NCBI RefSeq assembly: GCF_000633415.1
Contig: NZ_AYMV01000003.1
Coordinates: forward strand, 1 to 64,000
Length of the DNA stretch: 64,000 nt
Source of the DNA: Leucobacter sp. PH1c
GTDB lineage: Bacteria > Actinomycetota > Actinomycetes > Actinomycetales > Microbacteriaceae
Reading direction: 5' to 3'
Positions within the stretch are counted from its first letter, which is position 1, and each line of letters starts with the position of its first letter. The notes under the pieces were generated by a model. The model did no database searches. It saw only the letters and a list, made by a program, of their open reading frames with translations, and was not told where the DNA came from. A program made the translations under genes and the position numbers. This document shows, in pieces, positions 32,020-41,427 of this stretch.

Positions 32020-32940
32020 GTGATCGACCTTCGCCAGCTGCAAGCGCTGCGCGCGGTGCACGCGACCGGCTCAGTGACGCAAGCCGCACGGAGCCTCGCC
32101 TGGAGCCAGCCCACCGTCGACTACCACCTGCGCAACCTCGACGGCCTCGTCGGCGCACCCCTCCTCGAGCGCAGCTCGCGCGGGAGCACGCTCACGCCGG
32201 TGGGGCACCTCGTGCTCGATCGGGCCCGTGAGATCCTCACCCTGAGCGACCGCGCCCTGCACGATGCCCGCGAGTTCACCCAGATGGGGCAGACCCGGCT
32301 CCGCTTCGGCACGTTCCCGACCGCGGCGGCTCGGCTCCTCCCCTCGGTCGCGGCGCAGCTCAGCACGCTCAGCATCGAGCTCGACGCCGTCCTCGAAGAG
32401 GTCTCGCCGCTCGTGCGCGACGTGAACCGGCGCGAGCTCGACGCGGCGCTTCTCTACTCGGTCCCCGGGCACGATCTCCCGTTCCGCGCGGATATCGCGA
32501 CGGTGGAGGTGCTGCGCGACCCGCTGATGCTCGCGCTGCCGGTGGGGCACCCGCTCGCGGAGCACGCGTCCATCAGCATGGACACGCTGCTCACCCTGCA
32601 CCGCGAGCGCTGGCTGCTCGGAGCGACTGAGGACGACCCGATGGACGCCGTCGTCGTCGACGCGTTCGCCGATGCGGGCTACTCCCTGGAGGTCGCCATC
32701 CGCTCCGACGACTTCCAGGTCATGCTCGGCATGATCGCGGCCCGCATGGTGATCGGGCTCGTGGCGCAGCTCGCCGCGGGCCACAGCCACCCGGGCGTCG
32801 TGCTCAAGCCGATCGAGGATCCGGCCTTCGCCCGCTCGGTGCTGCTCGCGGCGCCGACCGATCCGAGCACCGGTCAGCCCTCGGCCGCGGTGCGCCAGCT
32901 CGCGCTCGCGATCAAGCGGGCGGTCGCCGAGGCGGAATAG
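32020..32940 (+). CDS. LysR-family transcriptional regulator
   Basis: The 306-residue protein has an N-terminal winged HTH (about 1-60; LRAVHATGSVTQAARSLAWSQPTVDYHLRNLDGLVGAPLLERSSRG) and a substrate-binding-like effector domain (about 90-300). It is divergent from the decarboxylase-APC-Usp operon and probably controls it, with the amino acid or amine as effector. The GTG start is preceded by a weak Shine-Dalgarno and a strong promoter. Confidence 0.9.
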   Translation: MIDLRQLQALRAVHATGSVTQAARSLAWSQPTVDYHLRNLDGLVGAPLLERSSRGSTLTPVGHLVLDRAREILTLSDRALHDAREFTQMGQTRLRFGTFPTAAARLLPSVAAQLSTLSIELDAVLEEVSPLVRDVNRRELDAALLYSVPGHDLPFRADIATVEVLRDPLMLALPVGHPLAEHASISMDTLLTLHRERWLLGATEDDPMDAVVVDAFADAGYSLEVAIRSDDFQVMLGMIAARMVIGLVAQLAAGHSHPGVVLKPIEDPAFARSVLLAAPTDPSTGQPSAAVRQLALAIKRAVAEAE

Positions 32941-32968
32941 CCGCGCCGCCGCGCGACGCCGAGACGTG

Positions 32969-33967
32969 CTACGCCGAGGCCGCACCCGCCCCGGGGTCGG
33001 CCTCGGGATCGCGCTCGGCCTCGACGGGCTCCGCGCCGCGGCCGTCGAGCGCGTCGATGTAGCGGAGCACGATGCCCTCGCGCAGCGCCCACGGCGAGAT
33101 CGTCAGCGTCGACACCTCGAACACCTTCATCGCGGTGCGCAGCACGACGGCGCCCGCCATGATCTGGTATCCGCGCTCCGGGGTGATGCCGGGGAGGTAC
33201 TCGCGCACGTTCGAGGGCATGTCGCGGAGCGTGGGCTCCCACTCGCGGAGGCCCGTGTAGTGGAGCGGCGCGAGATCCCCCGTCTCGGGGTCCGGCGGGC
33301 CGCCGATGAGGCGCGCGAGCGAGCGGATCGTCTTCGAGGTGCCGACGACGCGCTTGGGGCGTGGCCGGTCGAGGAAGAGCTCCTCGCGCACGCGGGTGAA
33401 CTCGGCGCGCGCGTGCGCGCGGAGCGCGGAGACCGCCTCGCGGGTGGGCGGGTCCTCCGGGAGGTAGTTGATCGTGCTGCGCCCGGCGCCGAGCGGGAGC
33501 GACACCTGCACGTCGGGGTACTCGTCAACGCCCTGGGCGATCTCGAAGGAGCCGCCGCCGATGTCGAAGAGGAGGATCTCCCCCGCCGACCAGCCGAGCC
33601 AGCGCCGCACGGCCAGCATGGTGATCCGCGCCTCGTCCTCACCGGAGAGCACGTCGAGCACGACGCCCGTCTCCCGGGTGACGCGCGCGAGCACGTCCTC
33701 GCCGTTCGGCGCCTCGCGGATCGCGCTCGTCGCCGTGCAGATCAGGTCGTCGACGCCGATCTCGTGGGCCGTGCGCACCGACTCGGCGATCGCCGCGATG
33801 ATGAGCTGCACGCCCTCCTCGACGATCGCACCGTCCGCGTCGAGGTATCGCATGAGCCGCAGCACCGAGCGCTGCGAGTGGTACGGGTTGGGGCTGGCGC
33901 CGGGGTGCGCATCGACCACCAGCAGGTGGACGGTGTTGGATCCGACGTCGATCACTCCGAGGCGCAT
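32969..33967 (-). CDS. Ppx/GppA phosphatase family protein
   Basis: The 332-residue protein has the ASKHA/Ppx fold: phosphate-1 motif DVGSNTVHLLV (7-17), catalytic Glu in SGEDEAR, phosphate-2 motif DIGGGSFEI, and GTSKT in the middle. It matches the short, Actinobacteria-type Ppx (exopolyphosphatase 1/2) that degrades polyphosphate or (p)ppGpp. ATG start with TAGACT (minus strand, 33974-33979) 6 bases upstream, which is leaderless. It follows deoC on the same strand, but a hairpin lies between them. Confidence 0.92.
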   Translation of the reverse strand: MRLGVIDVGSNTVHLLVVDAHPGASPNPYHSQRSVLRLMRYLDADGAIVEEGVQLIIAAIAESVRTAHEIGVDDLICTATSAIREAPNGEDVLARVTRETGVVLDVLSGEDEARITMLAVRRWLGWSAGEILLFDIGGGSFEIAQGVDEYPDVQVSLPLGAGRSTINYLPEDPPTREAVSALRAHARAEFTRVREELFLDRPRPKRVVGTSKTIRSLARLIGGPPDPETGDLAPLHYTGLREWEPTLRDMPSNVREYLPGITPERGYQIMAGAVVLRTAMKVFEVSTLTISPWALREGIVLRYIDALDGRGAEPVEAERDPEADPGAGAASA

Positions 33968-33981
33968 GTACTCAGTCTAGA

Positions 33982-34016
33982 GCGCCCGGCCTGCGGCGCC
34001 CGAACCGGCCGGGCGC
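33982..34016 (-). terminator. Terminator of deoC
   Basis: A 10-bp perfect stem (33982-33991 with 34007-34016) lies between the deoC stop (34031) and the Ppx promoter, so the two genes are separate units. Confidence 0.6.
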
Positions 34017-34030
34017 CCCGGGCCGCGCAC

Positions 34031-34756
34031 TCAGTACGCGGAATCGGAGCCCGCAGGCCCCGCCGCCTCGCCCGAGGGCTCCGCCCAGGAGCCGATGATC
34101 GCGGCGGTCCCGGAGACGCCGAAGCGCGTCGCCCCGGCCGCCGCGAGTTCGCGCACCGCCGCGGCGGTGCGGATCCCGCCCGAGGCCTTGACCCCGAGGC
34201 GTCCGCCCACGGTCTCGGCCATGAGCCGCACCGCGTGCACGGAGGCGCCCCCGGCGGGGTCGAAACCCGTCGAGGTCTTCACGAAGTCGGCGCCCGCGGC
34301 CTCGGCAGCCCGGCACGCGGCAACGATCTCGTCGTCGCGAAGAGCAGCCGTCTCGAGGATCACCTTCAGCACCCGGCCGGGCACCGCCTCGCGCACGGCG
34401 CGGATCTCCGCTTCGACGCCGGCCCAGTCCCCCGCCCGCGCGAGGCCCCGGTTCATCACCATGTCGACCTCGGCGGCTCCGTCGCGCGCGGCCTCGATGG
34501 CCTCGGCGGCCTTCACCGCCGCGGTGTGCGCGCCGCTCGGGAAACCGACGACGGTCACCACTTCGACGGCACTGCTGCGGAGCGGCCCCTGCGCGGCATC
34601 CACGAGCGTCGGGCTGATGCACACGCGCCCGACGCCGAGCGCGAGCGCGTCGAGCAGGAAGGCCTCGAGCTCGGCGGGCGTGGTGCCCGGCGCGAGGAGC
34701 GTGTGATCGGCGTTCGCGAGGAAGTCGGCGCTCGTGAGTTCGGCTGCGGGGGTCAT
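34031..34756 (-). CDS. deoC: Deoxyribose-phosphate aldolase
   Basis: The 241-residue TIM-barrel class-I aldolase splits 2-deoxyribose-5-phosphate into glyceraldehyde-3-phosphate and acetaldehyde. Schiff-base Lys160 is in FVKTSTGF, Lys190 in GVKASGGIR, and Asp99 in EVDMVMN. Length is typical. GGAG precedes the ATG at 34756. It has no deoxynucleoside-catabolism neighbours here; its likely role is nucleoside salvage. Confidence 0.95.
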   Translation of the reverse strand: MTPAAELTSADFLANADHTLLAPGTTPAELEAFLLDALALGVGRVCISPTLVDAAQGPLRSSAVEVVTVVGFPSGAHTAAVKAAEAIEAARDGAAEVDMVMNRGLARAGDWAGVEAEIRAVREAVPGRVLKVILETAALRDDEIVAACRAAEAAGADFVKTSTGFDPAGGASVHAVRLMAETVGGRLGVKASGGIRTAAAVRELAAAGATRFGVSGTAAIIGSWAEPSGEAAGPAGSDSAY

Positions 34757-34900
34757 GCGGTCTCCGTCCCGGGGTTGCGGGGCCGTCGGCAGGCCCCGGC
34801 GCGGCCCTGGTCGCCGCGCCGTGTTCTGGCGTTCGCCGCGCGAGGGGCGCGGCGGGTCATCCGTGCTGCACGATACACGACGCCCGCCGCGCGCTCGCGC

Positions 34901-37501
34901 TCAGCCGGCGAAGGGGCCGACCCGCTGCACGCGCACTGCGGGCTCGCCGTCGGCCTCGGACTCGGCCAGGTCGATGACGCCCTCGATCGCCCAGTCGCGG
35001 TCTCCCGCGGGATCGAGCAGCACCTGGCGGAAGCGCCAGAGGCCGTCCGCGACGGCCTCGGCGCCGCGGTCGATCTCGAGCAGCGCCGTGGATCGTGCGT
35101 CGGCGTCGGTGCGGATCTCGTCGTACTCGGTGTAGTAGCCCGCGAGGGCGTCGCGCCAGCGCTGCTCGCCGAAGCCATGGCCGCCATCGAGCTCGGCGAG
35201 CTCGGCGTAGCGCTCGAAGGCTGCGGCCTGGACGCGGCGGAAGAGCGCGTTGCGGAGCATCACGCCGAAAGCGCGCTCGTTCGCGAGCACCGAGCGGGCG
35301 GGCGGGGCGAGGTCGACGGCTCCGTCGTGAGCCGCGCGGTGAGCCTCGGGGTCGGGGTTCGCGAGCTCTTCCCACTCGTCGACGAGGCTCGAGTCCACCT
35401 GTCGCACGAGCTCGCCGAGCCAGTCGATCAGCTCCTCCAGTTCGGGGCTCTTCGCCTGCTCGGGAACCGTGCGCTCGATCGCCCGGTACGCGTCGCTCAG
35501 GTAGCGGAGCACGCCGCCCTCCGCGCGTCCGAGCTGGTAGAACGAGACGAGGTCGCGGAAGCCGAATGCCCGCTCGACCATGTCGCGCACGATCGACTTC
35601 GGGCGGAGCTGGTAATCGCGCGCCCACGGCACGTCGCGGACGTAGGCCTCGTAGGCCTCGTCCAGCAGCTCCTTGAGGGGCTGCGGGTGGGTGATCTCCT
35701 CGAGCAGCTCCATGCGCTCCTCGTATTCGATCCCCTCGGCCTTCATCGCGGCGACCGCCTCGCCGCGAGCGCGGTGCTCCTGGGCGCGGACGATCGCTCG
35801 CGGGTCTTCGAGCGTCGACTCGATGATCGAGATCACGTCGAGCGGGTAGCTCTCCGATTCGGGATCGAGCAGCTCGATCGCGGCGAGGGCGAACGGCGAG
35901 AGCGGCTGGTTGAGCGCGAAGTTGGCCTGCAGTTCGACGGTGAGGCGCAGGAGGCGCTGCCCGGAGGCGTCCTCGTGGACTTCGACGATGCCGCCGTTGC
36001 GCAGCGTGCGGAAGATCTCGAGCGCGGTGCGCGCGTGCGCGAACTGGCGCGCTCGCGGCTCGTGGCTGTCGAAGATCAGCATCTGCATCGTGTTGAGAGC
36101 CTCGCCCTCCCACTCCTCCCCACGGCCGATCACGCCGAGCACCATGGAGTGCGTGACGCGCATGCGGCTCACGAGCGGCTCGGGCTCGGAGGCCACGAGC
36201 TTGTCGAGCGTCTGCTCGCTCCAGGCGACGAAGCCCTGGGGCGGGGACTTCTTCTTGGCGGGTTTCGCCTTCTTGCCGCCCTTGCCGTCCGCCGCTTTCG
36301 CGGCCGCTTTGGCGGCGGCCTTCGCGTTCTCGATCTCGTGCTCGGGGGCGAGCGCGATCACGTCGCCCTCGGTGTCGTAGCCGGCGCGGCCGGCGCGGCC
36401 GGCGATCTGGTGGAACTCGCGCGCGGAGAGGCGGCGCATCTTCTCGCCGTCGAACTTCGTGAGCGCCGTGATGACCACGGTGCGGATCGGCACGTTGATG
36501 CCGACGCCGAGCGTATCCGTGCCGCAGATGACCCGCAGGAGGCCGCGCTGCGCGAGCTGCTCCACGAGCCGGCGGTAGCGCGGCAGCATGCCCGCGTGGT
36601 GCACCCCGATCCCGGATCGGACGAGCCGGGACAGCGTCCCGCCGAAGCCGGTGGAGAAGCGGAAGTCGCCGATGGCGGCAGCGATCTCGTCGCGACCGGC
36701 CCGGTCGACGATCTTGATCGAGGCGAGGGCCTGTGCCTGCTCCACCGCGTGCGACTGGTTGAAGTGCACGAGATACGCGGGCACCTCGCGGTCGGCGATC
36801 AGCTGCTCGACCACCTCGTGCGCGGGGGCGACCTCGTAGCTGAAGCTGAGTGGCACGGGGCGCTCGACACCCGTGACGAGCGCGGTATCCCGGCCGGTCG
36901 CGTCGCTGAGGTCCGCGGCGAGCTCCGTGACGTCGCCGAGCGTGGCCGACATCAGCAGGAACTGCGCGTCGTGCATGAGCAGCAGCGGCACCTGCCAGGC
37001 CCAGCCGCGATCGGGATCGGCGTAGTAGTGGAACTCATCCATGATCACCTGAGTGATCCCGCCGGTGTCGGGGTTGTCGACGTTCTTGTCCCGGATCGCG
37101 AGGTTCGCGAGGATCTCCGCCGTGCAGCACAGGATCGGGGCGTCCGGGTTGATCGAACTGTCGCCCGTGACCATCCCGACTCGCTCGGCACCGAAGATGC
37201 CCACGAGATCGAAGAACTTCTCGCTCACGAGTGCCTTGATCGGCGCCGTGTAGACCGTGCGCCGCCCCTCCGCGAGGGCAATGAAGTGCGCCCCGATCGC
37301 CACGAGCGATTTCCCCGTGCCGGTCGGCGTCGCGAGGATCACGTTGCTCCCGAGGGCGATCCCGAGGATCGCCTCCTCCTGCGCCGGGTACAGGCGCAGG
37401 CCGCGCTCGGTCTCCGCCCACTCCTCAAACGCGGCGAACGCCTCGTCCGCCCCTCCGGTGCCGCCCGCTCGGGCGGCGTCGAGTGCCTGGTCGAGGCTCA
37501 T
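34901..37501 (-). CDS. Ski2-like DEAD/DEAH helicase with DUF3516 domain
   Basis: The 866-residue SF2 helicase has motif [10 protein letters not shown] (58-66), motif II DEFH, motif III SAT, and motif [14 protein letters not shown] basic, low-complexity Lys/Ala insert (about 400-425) follows, and then the large DUF3516 C-terminal domain, which is found almost only in actinobacterial Ski2-like helicases. Its ATG overlaps the stop of the DUF2130 gene (ATGA, 37498-37501), so they are co-translated. It is likely an RNA or DNA helicase; whether it works in RNA decay or DNA repair is not known. Confidence 0.92.
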   Translation of the reverse strand: MSLDQALDAARAGGTGGADEAFAAFEEWAETERGLRLYPAQEEAILGIALGSNVILATPTGTGKSLVAIGAHFIALAEGRRTVYTAPIKALVSEKFFDLVGIFGAERVGMVTGDSSINPDAPILCCTAEILANLAIRDKNVDNPDTGGITQVIMDEFHYYADPDRGWAWQVPLLLMHDAQFLLMSATLGDVTELAADLSDATGRDTALVTGVERPVPLSFSYEVAPAHEVVEQLIADREVPAYLVHFNQSHAVEQAQALASIKIVDRAGRDEIAAAIGDFRFSTGFGGTLSRLVRSGIGVHHAGMLPRYRRLVEQLAQRGLLRVICGTDTLGVGINVPIRTVVITALTKFDGEKMRRLSAREFHQIAGRAGRAGYDTEGDVIALAPEHEIENAKAAAKAAAKAADGKGGKKAKPAKKKSPPQGFVAWSEQTLDKLVASEPEPLVSRMRVTHSMVLGVIGRGEEWEGEALNTMQMLIFDSHEPRARQFAHARTALEIFRTLRNGGIVEVHEDASGQRLLRLTVELQANFALNQPLSPFALAAIELLDPESESYPLDVISIIESTLEDPRAIVRAQEHRARGEAVAAMKAEGIEYEERMELLEEITHPQPLKELLDEAYEAYVRDVPWARDYQLRPKSIVRDMVERAFGFRDLVSFYQLGRAEGGVLRYLSDAYRAIERTVPEQAKSPELEELIDWLGELVRQVDSSLVDEWEELANPDPEAHRAAHDGAVDLAPPARSVLANERAFGVMLRNALFRRVQAAAFERYAELAELDGGHGFGEQRWRDALAGYYTEYDEIRTDADARSTALLEIDRGAEAVADGLWRFRQVLLDPAGDRDWAIEGVIDLAESEADGEPAVRVQRVGPFAG

Positions 37502-38955
37502 GCGTCCGTGTGCTCCTTCGTGCTCGTGTCCTCGGCATCGTCCGCGCTCTCGCTCGTCGCCCGCTCGGGGGCGCTCAGCTCGGCGAACTTCGCCTGCATC
37601 GTGGGGTTGCCCCGCGTCAGCTTCTTGATCGAGACGTCCTGCGCCTTGTCGTTCGCGAGGCGGAGGTTGTTCTCGGAGCGCAGCAACTGATCCTTCACCG
37701 CCTGCATCTCCTTGATCGACTTGTCGATCCGCGAGATGGCCTCCTGGAACTGGCGCGACGCGAGATCGTAGTTGCGCCCGAAGCCGCTCTTGAAGGCGTC
37801 GAGCTGCTCCTCGAACTCGGTGATATCAATGTTCTGCGATCGCACCTGCTCCAGCTCGCTCTTGTACTGGAGCGCGTTCAGCGCGGCGTTGCGCAGCAGC
37901 GTGATCAGCGGGATGAAGAACTGCGGACGGATCACGTACATCTTCGGGAAGCGGTGGGAGACGTCGACGATCCCACTGTTGTAGAGCTCGCTCTCGGGTT
38001 CGAGCAGCGAGACCAGCACGGCGTACTCGCAGCCCTTCTCGCGCCGGTCCTTGTCGAGCTCCTTCAGGAAGTCCTCGTTCTTCTTCTTGGTCGCGGTGCC
38101 GTCGGCTTCGTTCTTCATCTCGAACATGATGGATACGATCTCGATGCCGCCCGCATCCCGGTCGCGGAAGATGTAGTCGCCCTTGCTGCCGCTGCTCGCG
38201 TCGTTGTCCTTCTCGAAGTAGGCGAACGGGAAGGCCGTGGCGCGGATCTGATTGAACGTGTTCTCGCAGTGCAGCTCGAGCGTCTCGCCGATCATCTTCG
38301 TCGAGAGCCGCGCCTTCATGTCGCGCATGCGCTCGATCTCGTCGTTGCGATCCTTCAGCTGGATCTCGTAGCGCTCCGTGAGCGCGCGCTCCGCCAGCTG
38401 CTTCTCGAGTTCCGCGTGCTGCAGGCCGTTCCGCGCCTCATCGCGCTCCTTCTCGACGCGGCCCACCGCCTCGGCGATCGCGAGCTTGCGCGCCGTCTCC
38501 TCCGCTGCCAGTGCCGCGCGCAGCTCGGAGACCTGCTGCTCCCCCGCGCTGCGCGCCTCACGCAGGGCCGACTCGTGGCGCTCCCGCGCGAGCTCCTCGG
38601 CGGCCTCGCGCACGCGCGCCGTCTCCGCGATCTCGGCCGCGAGCGCGTCTCGCTCCTTCTCGACCTGAGCGAGCGCCTCCGCGACGGCGAGCTTCTGCGC
38701 GGTGGCGCCCTCGTCGAGCCGGGCGGAGAGCCGCTGGATCTCCGCGTCCTTCGCGGCCTCTGCCTCGCGCAGCTCGCCCGCGGCGGTGACGCGCGCCAGT
38801 TCGAGCGCCGCCGTCTTCTCCTGCTCCGCGAGGTGCAGCCGCTCGTGCAGCTGAGACTCGAACTCCCGATCCCGAACCTGTTTGACGATGTCTGCGTACC
38901 CCGCCTCGTCGACGGTGAACGCCTTCCCGCAGTGCGGGCACTTGATCTCGCGCAT
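37498..38955 (-). CDS. DUF2130 coiled-coil protein with putative PD-(D/E)XK-like core
   Basis: This 485-residue protein begins with an N-terminal CPHC zinc-finger-like start ([10 protein letters not shown]). A long coiled coil follows (about 30-215, rich in Glu/Ala/Arg heptads), then the DUF2130 domain (about 215-420). The segment GDYIFRDRD...[12 protein letters not shown] resembles a D...E-x-K nuclease active site (Asp, then Glu-x-Lys). A second helix pair and an acidic tail end the protein. It is translationally coupled to the DUF3516 helicase downstream. Nuclease activity has not been shown for this domain, as far as I know; it is an inference. Confidence 0.85.
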   Translation of the reverse strand: MREIKCPHCGKAFTVDEAGYADIVKQVRDREFESQLHERLHLAEQEKTAALELARVTAAGELREAEAAKDAEIQRLSARLDEGATAQKLAVAEALAQVEKERDALAAEIAETARVREAAEELARERHESALREARSAGEQQVSELRAALAAEETARKLAIAEAVGRVEKERDEARNGLQHAELEKQLAERALTERYEIQLKDRNDEIERMRDMKARLSTKMIGETLELHCENTFNQIRATAFPFAYFEKDNDASSGSKGDYIFRDRDAGGIEIVSIMFEMKNEADGTATKKKNEDFLKELDKDRREKGCEYAVLVSLLEPESELYNSGIVDVSHRFPKMYVIRPQFFIPLITLLRNAALNALQYKSELEQVRSQNIDITEFEEQLDAFKSGFGRNYDLASRQFQEAISRIDKSIKEMQAVKDQLLRSENNLRLANDKAQDVSIKKLTRGNPTMQAKFAELSAPERATSESADDAEDTSTKEHTDA

Positions 38956-39054
38956 CGGCGCCTCCTTCGGGTTCGTGGGCGAGGACGATTCCCTCTAACC
39001 CTGGCACAGGCCCCGGACATTCGCCCGCGGCGGGCCGCCGTTACACTGTGCGGC

Positions 39055-40149
39055 ATGGCCGATCCTCAGCTGTTCCTCCCGTTCCGACTGCGCGATCTCG
39101 AGGTGCGCAACCGCCTCTGGGTCTCCCCCATGTGCCAGTACTCCGTCTCCGCGGGCGACGGCGTGCCGACGGACTGGCACCTGCTGCACTACGGCGCGCT
39201 CGCGCGGGGCGGTGCCGGGCTCGTCATGATGGAGGCGACCGCAGTGCGCGCGGAGGGCCGGATCTCGCCGCGGGATCTCGGGCTCTGGGACGACGCCCAG
39301 ATCCCCGCGTTCGCCCGGATCGCGGAGCTCGCGCACGCTCACGGCGCGCGGATCGGCGTGCAGCTCGGGCACGCGGGGCGGAAGGCCTCGACCCACCCGT
39401 GGCTGCCGGGCGCCCCGAGCGGCACGGTCGCTGCGGCGGAGGGCGGCTGGCCAACGGTCGGCGCATCCGCCGTCGCGTTCGGCGAGCTCGCCACACCGCG
39501 CGCGCTCGAAGCCGCCGAGCTCCCGGGCATCGTCGCGGCCTTCGTCGCTGCGGCCGGCCGCGCGGTCCGAGCCGGGCTCGACGTCGTCGAGGTGCACGCC
39601 GCCCACGGCTACCTGCTGCACTCGTTCCTCTCCCCCTTCTCGAATCGGCGCACCGATGACTTCGGGGGCGAGCTCGCCGGGCGCGCTCGGCTGCTCCGCG
39701 AGGTCGTGCGCGGGATCCGCGGCGCCCACCCCGAACTGCCGATCGTCGTGCGCGTCTCGGCGACCGAGTGGACCGCCGGGGGCTTCTCGCTCGAGGAGTG
39801 CGCGGAGCTCGCCGCGTGGCTCGCGGACGACGGCGCCGATCTGATCGACGCCTCGTCCGGCGCGAATCTGCCGCACGCCCCGATCCCCGTCGGCCCCGCG
39901 TACCAGGTGCCGCTCGCAGCGGAGCTGCGGCGCGGGCCGCTCCCCGTCGGCACCGTCGGGATGATCACCGCGGCGGCCCAGGCCGAGTCGATCCTCGCGA
40001 CCGGCCAGGCCGATGTCGTCTCGGTCGGGCGCCCGCTGCTCGCCGACCCGCAGCTCCCGCTCCGCTGGGCGCACGAACTCCGGGCGCCGTCCGCGGCGGA
40101 GCTCGTCCCCGGCCCCTACCACCGGGCGCGGTTCGGCGCGGCGGGCTGA
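39055..40149 (+). CDS. Old yellow enzyme (YqjM-like ene-reductase)
   Basis: The 364-residue FMN/NAD(P)H oxidoreductase has the YqjM-type active-site Cys27 (SPMCQYS), the His181/His184 substrate pair (EVHAAHGYLLHSFLSP), NRRTDDFGG, and the C-terminal SVGRPLLADP FMN phosphate site. It reduces activated C=C bonds, as in enones, maleimides and nitro compounds. ATG at 39055 with TACACT (39042-39047) 7 bases upstream, so leaderless. Confidence 0.95.
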   Translation: MADPQLFLPFRLRDLEVRNRLWVSPMCQYSVSAGDGVPTDWHLLHYGALARGGAGLVMMEATAVRAEGRISPRDLGLWDDAQIPAFARIAELAHAHGARIGVQLGHAGRKASTHPWLPGAPSGTVAAAEGGWPTVGASAVAFGELATPRALEAAELPGIVAAFVAAAGRAVRAGLDVVEVHAAHGYLLHSFLSPFSNRRTDDFGGELAGRARLLREVVRGIRGAHPELPIVVRVSATEWTAGGFSLEECAELAAWLADDGADLIDASSGANLPHAPIPVGPAYQVPLAAELRRGPLPVGTVGMITAAAQAESILATGQADVVSVGRPLLADPQLPLRWAHELRAPSAAELVPGPYHRARFGAAG

Positions 40150-40190
40150 ACCGCGAGCCGACTGTCGGAGGCCAGGTTTACACTGTGCCC

Positions 40191-41423
40191 ATGACCGAGA
40201 TCCTCACCGCCGAATCCTTGCTGGGACTGCGCCTGGGCGCGCTCGGGCTCGCCGGTTCCGCGGCCGCCACGGAGCGGGAGGCGCAGGATCGCGCCGAGCA
40301 GGATCGTGCGGGATCGGAGCAGGATCCGTCGGGTGCGGATCGCATCGCGGCGACCGCGCGTCGCATGCTCGCCGTGCAGGGCCAGGATTGGCGCTCCGCG
40401 CGCTGGGCGCTCGGCATGCGCACTCCGGGCACCACGGTCGCGCACGTGCACGAGGCGTTCGACCGCGGCCTCGTCGTGCGCTCCTGGCCGATGCGCGGCA
40501 CGATCCACGTCGTCGCGGCGGAAGACATCGGGTGGCTCCAGGAGGCGACGAATCACCGGGTGCTCGCCGGGGCGCCGAAGCGCCGCGCGTTCCTCGGCAT
40601 GAGCGACGCTGCGCTCGATCGGCTCGTCGAGACCTCGCTCGCGGCGCTCGCGGGCGGGGCCGCCCTCGACCGGGACGAGCTCTCGGCAGCGTGGACCGAG
40701 GCGGGGATCGAGTGGCAGAGCAGCTGGCGCTATCACGTCATCTGGTGGATCTGCCAGAACGGCCTCGCCGTCTTCGGGCCGACGAGCGCAGGCGGGGAAC
40801 CGCTCCTCGTCCGCGCCGACGAGTGGATCCGGGCGCCGCGCGCCCGCACTGGGGACGACGCCCTCGCCGAGCTCGCGACGCGCTACACGGCGGCCCGCGG
40901 CCCCGTGAGCGCGAAAGACCTCGCGTGGTGGAGCGGCCTCACGCTCCGCGAGACCCGGCAGGCCCTCGCACTCGCCGCGGAGGCTGGCGGTATCGTCGCC
41001 GCACGGCTGGGCGATGCCTCGGGGCCGGAGCTCTGGCTCGCTCCCGAGCAGCTCGCGGCCGCCCCGAGCCTCGATGCCGAGTCGTGGCTCCTCCTCCCCG
41101 CATTCGACGAGCACCTGCTCGGCTACACGGAGCGCGCGGCCCAGCTCGCGCCCGAGCACTTCGAGCGGGTGGTACCTGGGCGCAACGGCATGTTCCTCGG
41201 TACGGTCGCAGCCGCCGGCCGCACCCGGGGCACCTGGCGGCGCAGCACTCGGGCGCGCGGCGGTGTCGAGGTCTCGCCGTTCCCCGGGGAGACGATCGAC
41301 GCGGCCAGCCTCGCTCCACGCGTGGCGGAGTGGTGCGCGTTCCACGGCGTCCCCGAGCTGCCGCTCGAGTTCCCGACACCGGCGGGCGAGCCCGCACCGG
41401 GCGGCCGTGGCGTGAGAGTGTAG
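40191..41423 (+). CDS. Winged-helix DNA-binding domain protein (crosslink-repair glycosylase-like)
   Basis: The 410-residue protein of the HTH_42/winged-helix family includes AlkX/YcaQ-type DNA glycosylases and many actinobacterial relatives. Visible features are QGQDWRSARWALGMR, the RGTIHVVAAEDIGW motif, LPAFDEHLLGY near the C-terminus, and a middle HTH (VSAKDLAWWSGLTLRETRQAL). It may act on damaged DNA, but enzymatic activity is unproven for this branch. TACACT (40179-40184) 6 bases before the ATG suggests a leaderless mRNA. Residues 25-45 have a charged, Gln/Glu/Arg-rich stretch. Confidence 0.85.
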   Translation: MTEILTAESLLGLRLGALGLAGSAAATEREAQDRAEQDRAGSEQDPSGADRIAATARRMLAVQGQDWRSARWALGMRTPGTTVAHVHEAFDRGLVVRSWPMRGTIHVVAAEDIGWLQEATNHRVLAGAPKRRAFLGMSDAALDRLVETSLAALAGGAALDRDELSAAWTEAGIEWQSSWRYHVIWWICQNGLAVFGPTSAGGEPLLVRADEWIRAPRARTGDDALAELATRYTAARGPVSAKDLAWWSGLTLRETRQALALAAEAGGIVAARLGDASGPELWLAPEQLAAAPSLDAESWLLLPAFDEHLLGYTERAAQLAPEHFERVVPGRNGMFLGTVAAAGRTRGTWRRSTRARGGVEVSPFPGETIDAASLAPRVAEWCAFHGVPELPLEFPTPAGEPAPGGRGVRV

Positions 41424-41427
41424 ACCC

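Noticed and set aside
32966-37690. A 1574-codon open frame on the plus strand over Ppx, deoC and the helicase
   Set aside because: The translation is charged and repetitive and lies opposite three well-supported genes, so it is a GC-shadow frame.
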